Assembly: GCF_902705885.1 (NCBI RefSeq)
Contig: NZ_CACSIP010000031.1
Location: forward strand, 1 to 64,000
Reading direction: 5' to 3'
Length of the DNA: 64,000 bases
Source of the DNA: Mycolicibacterium austroafricanum
Lineage (GTDB): Bacteria; Actinomycetota; Actinomycetes; Mycobacteriales; Mycobacteriaceae
Under the pieces are notes generated by a model. That model did not search any database. It was not told the DNA's origin and worked only from the letters and a program-made list of their open reading frames with translations. Shown here in pieces: positions 26,093-34,450 of the stretch (the first letter of the stretch is position 1; each line of letters starts with the position of its first letter). The translations under genes and the position numbers were made by a program.

Positions 26093-27394
26093 ATGACCAC
26101 CACCGACGACGGGTTGGCAACCGGGTTGACCGTCACCGCGTGGCCCGGTGTGCCGCCCCGCCTGCTGCGAATCCCCGACACCACCGAGGTCGAGGATCAC
26201 CCGGCATACCTCAACTCCGGCGGCTACCAGGAGCTCGACGACCCGGACGGACTGCTCGAGGAGGTCGACCGCAGCGGGTTACTCGGCCGCGGCGGCGCTG
26301 CGTTCCCACTCGCGGTGAAGCTGCGCACGGTGCGCGATGCGGGACGCGCCGGGAGCCCGACCGTGGTGCTCGCCAACGGCGAGGAAGGCGAACCCGCCTC
26401 CGTCAAAGACAAGTGGCTGCTGCGCAACCGGCCGCATCTTGTGCTCGACGGCGTCCGGCTTGCCGCACGCATCGTCGGTGCCGACCGCGCCTATGTCTAC
26501 GTTTCTGACGCCGAGGCCGCCGGCGCGCTGCGCACCGCGCTGGATGCCGCGCCCGTGGGTGACCTCGCCACAACGGTGGTGACGGTCGAGCCCGGTTACG
26601 TCGCCGGCGAGGAGACGGCCGCGGTACGCGCCGTCAACGGTGGTCCCGCCAAGCCCACCGACAAACCCCCACGTCCGTTCCAACAAGGCGTGGGTAATCT
26701 CCCCACGGTGGTCGCAAACGTGGAGACGCTGGCGAATCTGCCCTTCATCCTGCGCCACGGCAGCGACGCGTTCCGCGACCACGGCACGTCGGCCTCACCC
26801 GGAACGTTCCTGGCCACCGTCACCGGCGGCGGCAGACCGCCGACGCTCTACGAACTGCCGCACGGCACGCCGGTCACCGATCTCCTCGAGCACCATCGGG
26901 TTCCCGCGGGTGACGTGAAGGGCGTGCTGATGGGCGGTTACTTCGCCGGGCTGCTCAACCGCGAGGTCCTCGACGCCACGCTCGACCATGAGTCCATGCG
27001 TCGGCTCAACAGCGGACTGGGCTGCGGCGCGGTCTCGGTCCTCACCGACGACTGCCCGGTCGCGGTCGCCGCGTCGGTGATGGCGTACTTCGACCGTGAG
27101 AACGCCGGCCAGTGCGGCTCGTGCTTCAACGGCACCGCGGCGATGTCCGCGGTCACCGACGCGTTGCGCCACGGTGCGGCCACCGAGGACGACCTGACCC
27201 GGCTGCAGCGATGGTCGGTGGTACTGCGTGGCCGGGGCGCCTGCGCGACGCTGGATGCGGCCACCAACGTCGCGGCCAGCCTGCTGCGGGCGTTCCCGAC
27301 CGACGTCGCCCGGCATCTGGCCGGGGACTGCGATGCCTGCCGCGCCCATGTCTACCACGCAATGCGACCCTACGAGGTGGAGGCGATTTCGTGA
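26093..27394 (+). CDS. NuoF-like flavoprotein (51-kDa subunit homologue)
   Basis: 433 aa. FMN/NAD-binding motifs of complex I 51-kDa subunits are present: LLGRGGAAFPLAVKL (about 63-77), NGEEGEPASVKDKW and VANVETLANLP. An SLBB-like part follows, and then a cluster region with GQCGSCFNGTAA (Cys341, Cys344), ACATLD (Cys384) and GDCDACR. The third cysteine of the family's C-x2-C-x2-C is replaced by Gly347. It overlaps a ferredoxin gene as GTGA. There is no other complex I subunit, so it probably moves electrons from NADH to that ferredoxin. Confidence 0.88.
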   Translation: MTTTDDGLATGLTVTAWPGVPPRLLRIPDTTEVEDHPAYLNSGGYQELDDPDGLLEEVDRSGLLGRGGAAFPLAVKLRTVRDAGRAGSPTVVLANGEEGEPASVKDKWLLRNRPHLVLDGVRLAARIVGADRAYVYVSDAEAAGALRTALDAAPVGDLATTVVTVEPGYVAGEETAAVRAVNGGPAKPTDKPPRPFQQGVGNLPTVVANVETLANLPFILRHGSDAFRDHGTSASPGTFLATVTGGGRPPTLYELPHGTPVTDLLEHHRVPAGDVKGVLMGGYFAGLLNREVLDATLDHESMRRLNSGLGCGAVSVLTDDCPVAVAASVMAYFDRENAGQCGSCFNGTAAMSAVTDALRHGAATEDDLTRLQRWSVVLRGRGACATLDAATNVAASLLRAFPTDVARHLAGDCDACRAHVYHAMRPYEVEAIS

Positions 27395-27702
27395 GCGAGC
27401 CGATGAAGATCAAACTGGACCGCACGATGTGCGACGGGTTCGGCATCTGCGCCAAGCATGCGCCCGGGTACTTCTCCCTCGACGACTGGGGTTACGCCTC
27501 GATGATCGGCGACGGCACCGTCGCCGAAGCCGACCGCGACGCGGTGATGCGCGCGCTGCTGGACTGCCCCGTGCACGCCATCACCGAACTGGGCGAGCAC
27601 GGGCCGCTCGGCCAGCGGTCGCCGGCAGTCAGCCCCGAGGAAGCCACCGAGCCGAAGTTGACCAGTGAAAACAGCGAAGCGATTACGGAGTTTGTTCGTT
27701 GA
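27391..27702 (+). CDS. [3Fe-4S]/[4Fe-4S]-type ferredoxin
   Basis: 103 aa from GTG 27391, overlapping the NuoF-like gene by 4 bp. Cluster residues are CDGFGICAKHAPGYF and LLDCPVHAITE, with Phe17 in the second-cysteine position (Cys14-x5-Cys20). A tail of about 35 residues after the cluster (EEATEPKLTSENSEAITEF) is longer than in the other ferredoxins here. It probably carries electrons from the flavoprotein to a P450. Confidence 0.92.
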   Translation: MSEPMKIKLDRTMCDGFGICAKHAPGYFSLDDWGYASMIGDGTVAEADRDAVMRALLDCPVHAITELGEHGPLGQRSPAVSPEEATEPKLTSENSEAITEFVR

Positions 27703-29345
27703 CCAGACCATTGCCCCAGCTGACCGCGCAGAACGAGTTCTTCTGGACGTCGGGCGCCGACGGCAAACTTCGCATCCAGGAGTGCCTCAGCTGCCAATCC
27801 CTGATTCATCCACCCGCACCCGTGTGCCGGTACTGCCGCGACACCAGGATGGGTGTGCGTGAGGTGTCGGGTAAGGCGACGCTGGCAGGCCTGACCGTGA
27901 ACCACCGCTTCGGCTTCCCGGACATGCCCCCGCCCTATGTGGTGGCTGAGGTGGCACTCATCGAGGACCCACGAGTCCGGTTGACCACCAACATCATCGA
28001 TGCCGATCCCGAGGAACTCGCCCTCGGCCAACCCGTCGAGGTGACGTTCCAACAGGTGGAGGACGTGTGGCTGCCACTGTTCACGCTCGCCGCCGACCGG
28101 TCCGCGCCCACCGCGATGCCGACCGACGAGATCCCACCCGAGCAGTTCGCCAAGCACGTTCGGCCGATGCTGGGCGACAAGAAGTTCGAGGATCACTCCG
28201 CCATCACGGGCATCGGCATGTCGACGATCGGCCGCAGGCAGATGGTCCCACCGCTGTCGCTCACGATCGCTGCCTGCGAGCAGGCGGTGGCCGACGCGGG
28301 GCTCACCTACGACGACATCGACGGGCTGTCCACCTACCCCGGCCTCGACGTAGCGGGCATGGGCGAAGGCGGGGTGAGCGTCCTCGAGGGCGCCCTCGGC
28401 TTACGGCCCACCTGGATCAACGGCGGCATGGACACTTTCGGCCCCGGTGGTTCGGTGATCGCCGCGATGATGGCGGTCGCCACCGGGATGGCACGCCACG
28501 TGCTGTGCTTCCGCACGCTGTGGGAGGCGACATTCCAGCAGCTGATGAAGGAGGGCAAGATGTCCCCTCCGATGGGTGCTCGCACCTCCAGCTGGCAACA
28601 TCCATTCGGCGCCATCTCCGCGGCACACGTGCTGGCACAGAACGCAAGTCGTCACTTCCACCGGTACGGGACCACCCGGGAGACCCTGGGCTGGATCGCG
28701 TTGAACCAGCGCGCCAACGCCGCACTCAACTCGACCGCCATCTATCGCGACCCGATGACGATGGACGACTACCTGTCGGCCCGGATGATCACCACGCCGT
28801 TCGGGTTGTACGACTGCGACGTGCCGTGTGACGGCGCTGTCGCGGTGGTGGTGTCGGCGGTGGACGCGGCGCGGGATCTGCCCAAACCCCCGGTGCGGTT
28901 CGAGGCGGTCGGCACCCAGATCATCGAGAGGCTCGACTGGGACCAGACCACGCTGACCCACGAACCGCAGGTCCTCGGCCAGTCCGCCCACCTGTGGTCG
29001 CGAACATCGTTGCGGCCCGCCGACGTCGACGTCGCGGAGTTGTACGACGGCTTCACGTTCAACTGCCTGTCCTGGCTCGAGGGACTGGGCTTCTGCGGCA
29101 TCGGCGAGGCGAAGGACTTCCTCGACGGCGGCGCGGCCATCGCCCGCGACGGGATCATCCCGCTCAACACGCACGGCGGCCAACTGTCGCACGGTCGTAC
29201 CCACGGCATGGGACTGATCCACGAGGCGGTCACCCAGTTGCGCGGCGAGGCCGGTGACCGCCAGGTGCCCGGCGCCCGGGTTGCGGTGGCCAGCAGCGGC
29301 GGGCTCACGCCGAGTGGCGTGATGCTTCTGCGGACCGACGAGTGA
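27699..29345 (+). CDS. DUF35 - Ltp2-like thiolase fusion (predicted acyl-CoA aldolase)
   Basis: 548 aa from TTG 27699 (TTGA overlap with the ferredoxin). Residues 1-135 form a DUF35 protein with an intact zinc ribbon (Cys29-x2-Cys32, Cys43-x2-Cys46) and OB-fold. Residues 165-548 form an Ltp2-like thiolase fold (SAITGIGMSTIGRR, AELYDGFTFNCLSWLEGLGF, GQLSHGRTHGMG). In cholesterol breakdown Ltp2 needs the separate DUF35 part of ChsH2 to cleave the C17 side chain by retro-aldol reaction. Here both halves are one polypeptide. It is predicted to release a short acyl-CoA from a beta-hydroxyacyl-CoA. Confidence 0.92.
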   Translation: MTRPLPQLTAQNEFFWTSGADGKLRIQECLSCQSLIHPPAPVCRYCRDTRMGVREVSGKATLAGLTVNHRFGFPDMPPPYVVAEVALIEDPRVRLTTNIIDADPEELALGQPVEVTFQQVEDVWLPLFTLAADRSAPTAMPTDEIPPEQFAKHVRPMLGDKKFEDHSAITGIGMSTIGRRQMVPPLSLTIAACEQAVADAGLTYDDIDGLSTYPGLDVAGMGEGGVSVLEGALGLRPTWINGGMDTFGPGGSVIAAMMAVATGMARHVLCFRTLWEATFQQLMKEGKMSPPMGARTSSWQHPFGAISAAHVLAQNASRHFHRYGTTRETLGWIALNQRANAALNSTAIYRDPMTMDDYLSARMITTPFGLYDCDVPCDGAVAVVVSAVDAARDLPKPPVRFEAVGTQIIERLDWDQTTLTHEPQVLGQSAHLWSRTSLRPADVDVAELYDGFTFNCLSWLEGLGFCGIGEAKDFLDGGAAIARDGIIPLNTHGGQLSHGRTHGMGLIHEAVTQLRGEAGDRQVPGARVAVASSGGLTPSGVMLLRTDE

Positions 29346-30262
29346 CGGCCCACGACGAGGCCTTCCACGACGAGGTGGCGGCCGTCCCCCCACCCCGCCC
29401 GCGCGTCGTGCTGGTCGACGGGGTGCCGATGTCGGGACTGGCTGTGCAGGTGCAGGATCCACGAGGGGTCGTCGTCGCGGTACACGGCGGGGCCACCTCG
29501 TCGGCGTACTTCGACTGTCCCGGGCAGCCCCGCCTGTCACTGCTGCGATCCGCTGCGGCGCGCGGTTTCACCGCGATCGCCCTGGACCGCCCCGGATACG
29601 GCGCCTCCGCGGTGTACGCGGCCGACTTCGCCGACCCCGACCGGCGGGTCACCGCCGCGTTCGCGGCGGTGGACAAGATCCTCGGCGACGGCGATCGGGG
29701 CGCCGGGCTGTTTCTCGTCGGCCACTCCGCCGGCTGCGAGCTCGCGCTGCGGATGGTGACGGCGCGGTCTGACGTCCTCGGCATCGAACTGGCAGGGACC
29801 GGGTTGCGCTACAGCGACAACGCCAAGGCGATCATCAGTGAAGCCACCGTCACGTCACGGCCGGCCGGGCTGCGGGATCTGTTGTGGCAGCCCACCGAGC
29901 TCTATCCGGCCGAGGTGCTCACGGGAGCACTCTCGGCGCCAGGAGTGGCCTACGAGGCAGCGGTCACGGCCAACTGGGCGCGGCGCGACTTCCCCGAGAT
30001 CGCCGCCCGCGTGGATGTACCCGTGCAGTTCAGCGTCGCCGATCACGAGAGCGTCTGGGAGTCCACGCCCGAGGCGCTCGGCGACGTGGCGGCGCTGTTC
30101 ACCAATGCCCCCCGCGTCCTCGTCAGCACGATGACGGACAGCGGACACAATCTCAGCGTCGGCCTCAGCGCCGACACGTACCACCGGAACGTCATGTCGT
30201 TCATCGAGGAATGCATCGCGGGCTCCCAGGATCGCGATCACGAGCAGTCGGAGGCGGGTTGA
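29342..30262 (+). CDS. Alpha/beta-fold hydrolase
   Basis: 306 aa from GTG 29342, overlapping the aldolase fusion as GTGA. The catalytic triad is readable: VGHSAGCE (Ser129), SVADHESVW (Asp) and DSGHNLSVG (His), with oxyanion motif VHGGATSS. It is a likely esterase or thioesterase of the same pathway. The start of the next gene shares one base with its stop. Confidence 0.92.
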   Translation: MTAHDEAFHDEVAAVPPPRPRVVLVDGVPMSGLAVQVQDPRGVVVAVHGGATSSAYFDCPGQPRLSLLRSAAARGFTAIALDRPGYGASAVYAADFADPDRRVTAAFAAVDKILGDGDRGAGLFLVGHSAGCELALRMVTARSDVLGIELAGTGLRYSDNAKAIISEATVTSRPAGLRDLLWQPTELYPAEVLTGALSAPGVAYEAAVTANWARRDFPEIAARVDVPVQFSVADHESVWESTPEALGDVAALFTNAPRVLVSTMTDSGHNLSVGLSADTYHRNVMSFIEECIAGSQDRDHEQSEAG

Positions 30263-31080
30263 TGAGGGTCGGATTCATCGGGCTGGGCAGTCAGGGCGGG
30301 CCGATGGCGCGCCGGATCGTCGAGGGCGGGTTCGAGCTCACACTCTGGGCCCGCAGGCCCGCGTCGGTCGAACCCTATGCCGACACCGCGGCCAAGGTGG
30401 CCTCGACACCCGCCGAGCTCGCGGCCGCCAGCGACCTGGTGTGCCTGTGCGTCGTCGGCGATGACGACGTGCGAGAGGTGCTGACGGGAGAGTCCGGGGT
30501 GCTGGCGGGGCTCGCTGCAGGTGGCGTCGTCGCGATCCACAGCACCGTCCATCCCGACACCTGTCGCGAGCTCGCCGATATCGCTGCCGCACAGGGGGTC
30601 ACCGTGATCGACGCCCCGGTCAGCGGCGGCGGGCCCGCGGTCGAGGAGGGCACATTGATGGTCATGGTCGGCGGCGAGGACGACGTCGTCGAAAGGGTCC
30701 GTCCGGTCTTCGCGACCTACTCCGACGCCATCGTTCACCTCGGCGCGCTGGGCAGTGGCCAGGTCGCGAAGATCCTCAACAACCTGTTGTTCAGCGCGAA
30801 TCTCGGTGCGGCGATGAGCACCCTCGAACTCGGTGACGCCCTCGGCATCCCGCGTGACCGCCTCTGCGAGGTGCTGCACCGCGGTTCGGCGACCAGCAAG
30901 GCGGTCGGCAGCATCACGGTGTTCGGCGGAAGCCTGGAAGGGCTCGCCCCGATCGCCGGCGCGTTGTTGCAGAAGGACGTCCGACACGCGGCGAGCCTCG
31001 CCCGACATGCAGGGGCGCCAGAGGGCACCGTGTTCCACGTGGCGGACACCGCGCTGAGGCTGATGGAGCACGGTCGATGA
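30262..31080 (+). CDS. Beta-hydroxyacid dehydrogenase (3-hydroxyisobutyrate DH type)
   Basis: 272 aa. It has the NAD(P) motif VGFIGLGSQGGPMA, substrate-binding DAPVSGGGPAVEEGTL, and catalytic Lys in SGQVAKILNN, with a C-terminal helical domain. It oxidises beta-hydroxy acids (or reduces their semialdehydes). ATG 30262 overlaps the hydrolase stop. Its stop codon lies inside the first copy of a 26-bp direct repeat. Confidence 0.94.
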   Translation: MRVGFIGLGSQGGPMARRIVEGGFELTLWARRPASVEPYADTAAKVASTPAELAAASDLVCLCVVGDDDVREVLTGESGVLAGLAAGGVVAIHSTVHPDTCRELADIAAAQGVTVIDAPVSGGGPAVEEGTLMVMVGGEDDVVERVRPVFATYSDAIVHLGALGSGQVAKILNNLLFSANLGAAMSTLELGDALGIPRDRLCEVLHRGSATSKAVGSITVFGGSLEGLAPIAGALLQKDVRHAASLARHAGAPEGTVFHVADTALRLMEHGR

Positions 31081-31133
31081 GCGCTCGCGCGAAGAGAAGA
31101 CAGACCCGATGAGCGCTCGCGCGAAGAGAAGAC
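31076..31133 (+). repeat. 26-bp direct repeat, two copies, starting at a stop codon
   Basis: Two perfect 26-bp copies lie at 31076-31101 and 31108-31133 (period 32). Each begins GATGAGCGCTCGCGCGAAGA. The first copy contains the TGA of the preceding dehydrogenase gene. The second lies just before the GTG of the next dehydrogenase at 31144. Confidence 0.9.
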
Positions 31134-31143
31134 GAGGGCGCTA

Positions 31144-31935
31144 GTGGACGTCGGATTCGTCGGCGCGGGGCGGATGGGCGCGCCGATGGTGCGTCGGCTC
31201 GTCGACGCGGGTCACCGGGTGCAGGCGCTCGGCCGCACCGCCGAGAAGCGCGCCGCTGTCGAAGAGCTCGGCGCGCGTCCGGTCGCCGACACCGCAGCCG
31301 TCGCGGACGGCGCCGACGCCGTCGTGGTCTGCGTGTTCACCGACGAACAAGTCAAGCGACTGTGCCTCGACGGTGACCTGGTGGCCCGGATGCGGCCTGG
31401 GGCCACGCTGGTCCTGCACACCACCGGGAGCCCCAGGACCGCTCAGACGGTCGCCGCGCGTTTCGAACACGTCGAGGTCATCGACGCGCCGGTCAGCGGC
31501 GGCCCCCACGACATCGCCGCAGGGTCGGTGACGCTCTTTGTCGGGGGTTCCGATGACGCGGTAGCCGGGGTCCGGCCGGTGCTGGAAACCTACGGCGACC
31601 CGATCCTGCACGCCGGGCCCCCCGGCGCCGGGCAGCTGGTCAAGCTCGTCAACAACACGATGTTCGCTGCGCAGATCGGGTTGGTCGCCGAGGGTGTGCG
31701 GCTGGGTTCTCGCCTCGGTGTCGACGAGGGTCCGCTGCTCAACGCGCTGACGCATGGAAGCGCACAGAGCCGCGTTCTGTCCATGATCGCGTCGGCGGGG
31801 TCGGCCGATGCGTTCATCTCCGCAGTCGGCGAATTCATCGGGAAAGACGTCGCGGTCGTGCGCAACACCGTTGCCGAACTAGGCGGTGACCTCGGCAAGC
31901 TCGAGGCGTTGGTCGACGCCGGAGTGAAGTCGTGA
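31144..31935 (+). CDS. Beta-hydroxyacid dehydrogenase (3-hydroxyisobutyrate DH type)
   Basis: 263 aa from GTG 31144. The motifs are DVGFVGAGRMGAPM, DAPVSGGPHDIAAGSV and GAGQLVKLVNNT (catalytic Lys). It is a diverged paralogue of the preceding gene, separated by a 63-bp spacer that contains a direct repeat. Two adjacent enzymes of this family suggest two hydroxyacid substrates or a heteromer. It ends this operon. Confidence 0.93.
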   Translation: MDVGFVGAGRMGAPMVRRLVDAGHRVQALGRTAEKRAAVEELGARPVADTAAVADGADAVVVCVFTDEQVKRLCLDGDLVARMRPGATLVLHTTGSPRTAQTVAARFEHVEVIDAPVSGGPHDIAAGSVTLFVGGSDDAVAGVRPVLETYGDPILHAGPPGAGQLVKLVNNTMFAAQIGLVAEGVRLGSRLGVDEGPLLNALTHGSAQSRVLSMIASAGSADAFISAVGEFIGKDVAVVRNTVAELGGDLGKLEALVDAGVKS

Positions 31936-32059
31936 CACGCCTGTGTGCTGTTGACCAATCAGCAGAATTCAGCGACGATTTGCCCCATACTGCAAGCATT
32001 ACAGTCAGTCAGCCTTCCGTAACGTTTGCGGCCCTGTGGACAGCGCCGAGGAGGACGCA

Positions 32060-33262
32060 GTGACCAAGCCCCACGTGGAGTTCAACCCGGTTGCCCAGGA
32101 GTACTTCGACAATCCGTACGAGATCTACAAGCGGATGCGCGACGAAGCTCCGATCTACTACGACGAGCGGGAGGACTTCTACGCGCTGACCCGCCATGCC
32201 GATGTGGCGGCCGCATTCAAGGATCACGAGTCGTTCTCGTCGGCCCGAGGATGCGACCTCGGCATGGTCCGATCCGGCGACGTCCCGCAGAAGTCGATCA
32301 TCTTCATGGACCCCCCGGACCATCGGCACATGCGCAGCCTGCTGAACAAGGCGTTCACCCCGCGTGCCATCCAGGCACAGCGTGAGACGGTCATCGAACT
32401 CATTCGGCACTACCTCGGCAAGGCGGATCCGGAGCACTTCGACGTCGTCCAGGACTTCTCCGGCCCGTTCCCCGTCGAGGTGATCACCCGGATGGCGGGT
32501 GTACCCGAGGACTTCCGGCAGCAGGTCCGGCTCTGGATCGACACCAGCCTGCATCGCGAGCCGGGCCAGATCGACTGGAGCGAAGAGAACCAGAAGGCCA
32601 ACGTCGACTCCGGCATGTACTACTACGGTTTGGTTCAGGAGCGTCGGCAGAATCCGCAGGACGACATGATCAGCCGACTGATCGCCGCGGAGATCCCCGG
32701 CCCGGACGGCGAACTGCGCAAGCTCGATGACATCGAGATCACCGGCTTCACCACGCTGCTCGGTGGCGCGGGTGCCGAGACCGTCACAAAGCTCGTCGGC
32801 AGTGCGATGGTGGAATTCGCCCGGCATCCCGAGCAGTGGCAGTTACTGCTCGACGACCGCAGCAGGATCCCCGACGCCGTCGAGGAACTGCTGCGCTATG
32901 TGGGCCCGGTGCAGTACAACGTGCGGTACAGCGTGCGGGAGGTTGAGCTACCCAGCGGCACCATCCCGGCGAACAAACCGGTTTTCCTGATGGGCGCCGC
33001 GGCAAACCGTGACCCGCGCGCTTTTGACGATGCCGAGACATTCGACGTCACCCGCGACCGGCTTCAAGCGCAGAACCTCGGGCTGGGCTACGGCATCCAC
33101 AGCTGTCTCGGCGCCGCGCTCGCCCGCATGGAGACCGTGCTCGCACTCGAGCACTTGCTCGACTTCATGCCACGCTACGAGGTCGACTTCGACGGCCTGC
33201 AGCGTGTCAACATGCAGAACGTCGCCGGCTACCACCATGTCCCGGTCAAGGTGCTGAAGTGA
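32060..33262 (+). CDS. Cytochrome P450
   Basis: 400 aa from GTG 32060, preceded by AGGAGG five bases upstream. An in-frame GTG at 32036 would add eight residues without a ribosome site. The haem motif is LGYGIHSCLG (Cys349), with Leu342 where Phe is nearly invariant. The I-helix has GGAGAETVT and the K-helix EELLR. A ferredoxin gene follows 28 bp later and serves as redox partner. A truncated paralogue lies directly after the ferredoxin, so there was once a tandem P450 pair. Confidence 0.94.
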   Translation: MTKPHVEFNPVAQEYFDNPYEIYKRMRDEAPIYYDEREDFYALTRHADVAAAFKDHESFSSARGCDLGMVRSGDVPQKSIIFMDPPDHRHMRSLLNKAFTPRAIQAQRETVIELIRHYLGKADPEHFDVVQDFSGPFPVEVITRMAGVPEDFRQQVRLWIDTSLHREPGQIDWSEENQKANVDSGMYYYGLVQERRQNPQDDMISRLIAAEIPGPDGELRKLDDIEITGFTTLLGGAGAETVTKLVGSAMVEFARHPEQWQLLLDDRSRIPDAVEELLRYVGPVQYNVRYSVREVELPSGTIPANKPVFLMGAAANRDPRAFDDAETFDVTRDRLQAQNLGLGYGIHSCLGAALARMETVLALEHLLDFMPRYEVDFDGLQRVNMQNVAGYHHVPVKVLK

Positions 33263-33290
33263 ACCAGCAAGAAGCGAAGTGGGAGCGCGT

Positions 33291-33491
33291 ATGACTCAGA
33301 AGGTGGACGTCGACTTCGGACTCTGCGAGAGCAACGGGGTGTGCATGGGCATCATCCCCGAGGTGTTCGACCTCGACGACGACGACTACCTGCACATTCT
33401 CCAGGAAGAGGTGACACCGGAGAACGAGCAGCAGATCAAGGAAGCCATCCGCCAGTGTCCGCGCCAAGCGATCTCCCTCAAAGACGGATGA
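33291..33491 (+). CDS. Ferredoxin (P450 partner)
   Basis: 66 aa from ATG 33291, with GGGAG five bases upstream. Cluster residues are CESNGVC (Cys12, Cys18) and QCPRQAIS. Asn15 stands in the second-cysteine position, and the middle has an acidic run VFDLDDDDY. It is a single-cluster ferredoxin for the P450 just upstream. Confidence 0.92.
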   Translation: MTQKVDVDFGLCESNGVCMGIIPEVFDLDDDDYLHILQEEVTPENEQQIKEAIRQCPRQAISLKDG

Positions 33492-33848
33492 CCGCAACCT
33501 AACTGGTTCTTGACCCGTTCTCCGAAGAGTTCTTCAACGGTCCCTGGGAGATCTATCGGCGGATGCGCAGCCTGGTCAACAAGGTGTTCACTCCCCGAGC
33601 GATCGCGAACCTGAAGCCGATGGTCATCGAGACCATCGAGCAGTGTTCTCGCGCCGCCGACCCGGAGCACTTCGACGTCGTTGCACAGCTGCCTCGGCGC
33701 CGCACTGGCCCGAATGGAGAGCGCCATCGCACTCGAACGATTGCTCGACTTCATGCCCCGTTACGAGGTCATCTGGGACGAGGGCAAGCGGGTGGCGATG
33801 CAGAACGTCACCGGCTGGTCTCACGTTCCCGTGCGGGTACTGAAGTAG
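33488..33848 (+). pseudogene. Cytochrome P450 pseudogene with two internal deletions
   Basis: Translated pieces match the P450 at 32060 in order. The N-terminal DPFSEEFFNGPWEIYRRMR is joined directly to SLVNKVFTPRAI...DPEHFDVVAQ, and then, in another frame, to CLGAALARMESAIALERLL...VTGWSHVPVRVLK and TAG at 33848. The first junction keeps one ATGCGC, a hexamer that the intact gene has on both sides of the missing segment. The ATG at 33488 overlaps the ferredoxin stop, and an early TAA also breaks the frame. The I-helix, ExxR and haem Cys parts are lost, so no activity is possible. Confidence 0.88.
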
Positions 33849-33880
33849 CACCGCACTCGCCGTTCTGATCCCTAGCCCCC

Positions 33881-33940
33881 GCGAGCTTGCGTGTTTGCAC
33901 ACGACACGCCGTGCATATGTGGCACTTCGCGCGAGCTCGC
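33881..33940. terminator. Imperfect inverted repeat between convergent genes
   Basis: GCGAGCTTGCG (from 33881) and GCGAGCTCGC (33931-33940) are near inverted copies flanking a GTGTTTGCACACGACACGCC stretch, between the P450 pseudogene and the convergent DUF1330 gene. It is a possible bidirectional terminator. The pairing is imperfect. Confidence 0.3.
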
Positions 33941-33956
33941 CGGCCGCGACCGCCCG

Positions 33957-34241
33957 TCAGAAGCCGGAGACGATGACCCCGTTGCAGTCGGCCGCTGCCT
34001 GGCGCAGCTTCGCGGCCGCCTGATACTCGTCGGAGTAGTACCACTGCTTGGCCGCCTCGACGGATTCGAATTCCAGCAGCACGGTCTGGGTGCCGTGCCA
34101 CTGCCCCTCGAGCGTTTCGGCCGCCGGACCGAACGCCAGCACCTTCGCGGTGCCCATCGTCTGGCTGGCCAGCTTGCCATACTCAGCCATGCCGTCGGCG
34201 TCCTTGATGTCTTCGGTGATGATCACATAACCTTTGGCCAC
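33957..34241 (-). CDS. DUF1330-family protein (dimeric alpha/beta barrel)
   Basis: 94 aa from GTG 34241, with AGGAGA seven bases upstream. The sequence AKGYVIITEDIKDADGMAEY and VLLEFESVEAAKQWYYSDEY is characteristic of the DUF1330 group of the ABM/EthD-like ferredoxin fold. The biochemical role is unknown. It is the last gene of a P450-ferredoxin operon and may help the oxygenation step or bind an intermediate. Confidence 0.9.
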   Translation of the reverse strand: MAKGYVIITEDIKDADGMAEYGKLASQTMGTAKVLAFGPAAETLEGQWHGTQTVLLEFESVEAAKQWYYSDEYQAAAKLRQAAADCNGVIVSGF

Positions 34242-34258
34242 TCGAATATCTCCTGTTC

Positions 34259-34450
34259 TCAGTCGGTCTCGCGGATCGCCCGCTCTGGGCAGTTCTCGAT
34301 GGCCTCGCGGGCAGCGCTCTCCAGCCCCTCGGGAACGTCCCCCGGGTCGGCGACCGCCCAACCGTCATCTGTCAGATCGAACACCTCGGGACACAGCGTC
34401 AGGCACATGCCGTGGCCGGCGCAGCGGTCCTCGTCGACGGTGACCTTCAT
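34259..34450 (-). CDS. [3Fe-4S]-type ferredoxin (P450 partner)
   Basis: 63 aa. Its motif is CAGHGMCLTLCPEVF, with Cys10 and Cys16 and His at the second position, plus ENCPERAI. An additional Cys20 is present. The start ATG overlaps the P450 stop as ATGA (34447-34450), so it is translationally coupled and the obvious electron donor. Confidence 0.94.
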   Translation of the reverse strand: MKVTVDEDRCAGHGMCLTLCPEVFDLTDDGWAVADPGDVPEGLESAAREAIENCPERAIRETD

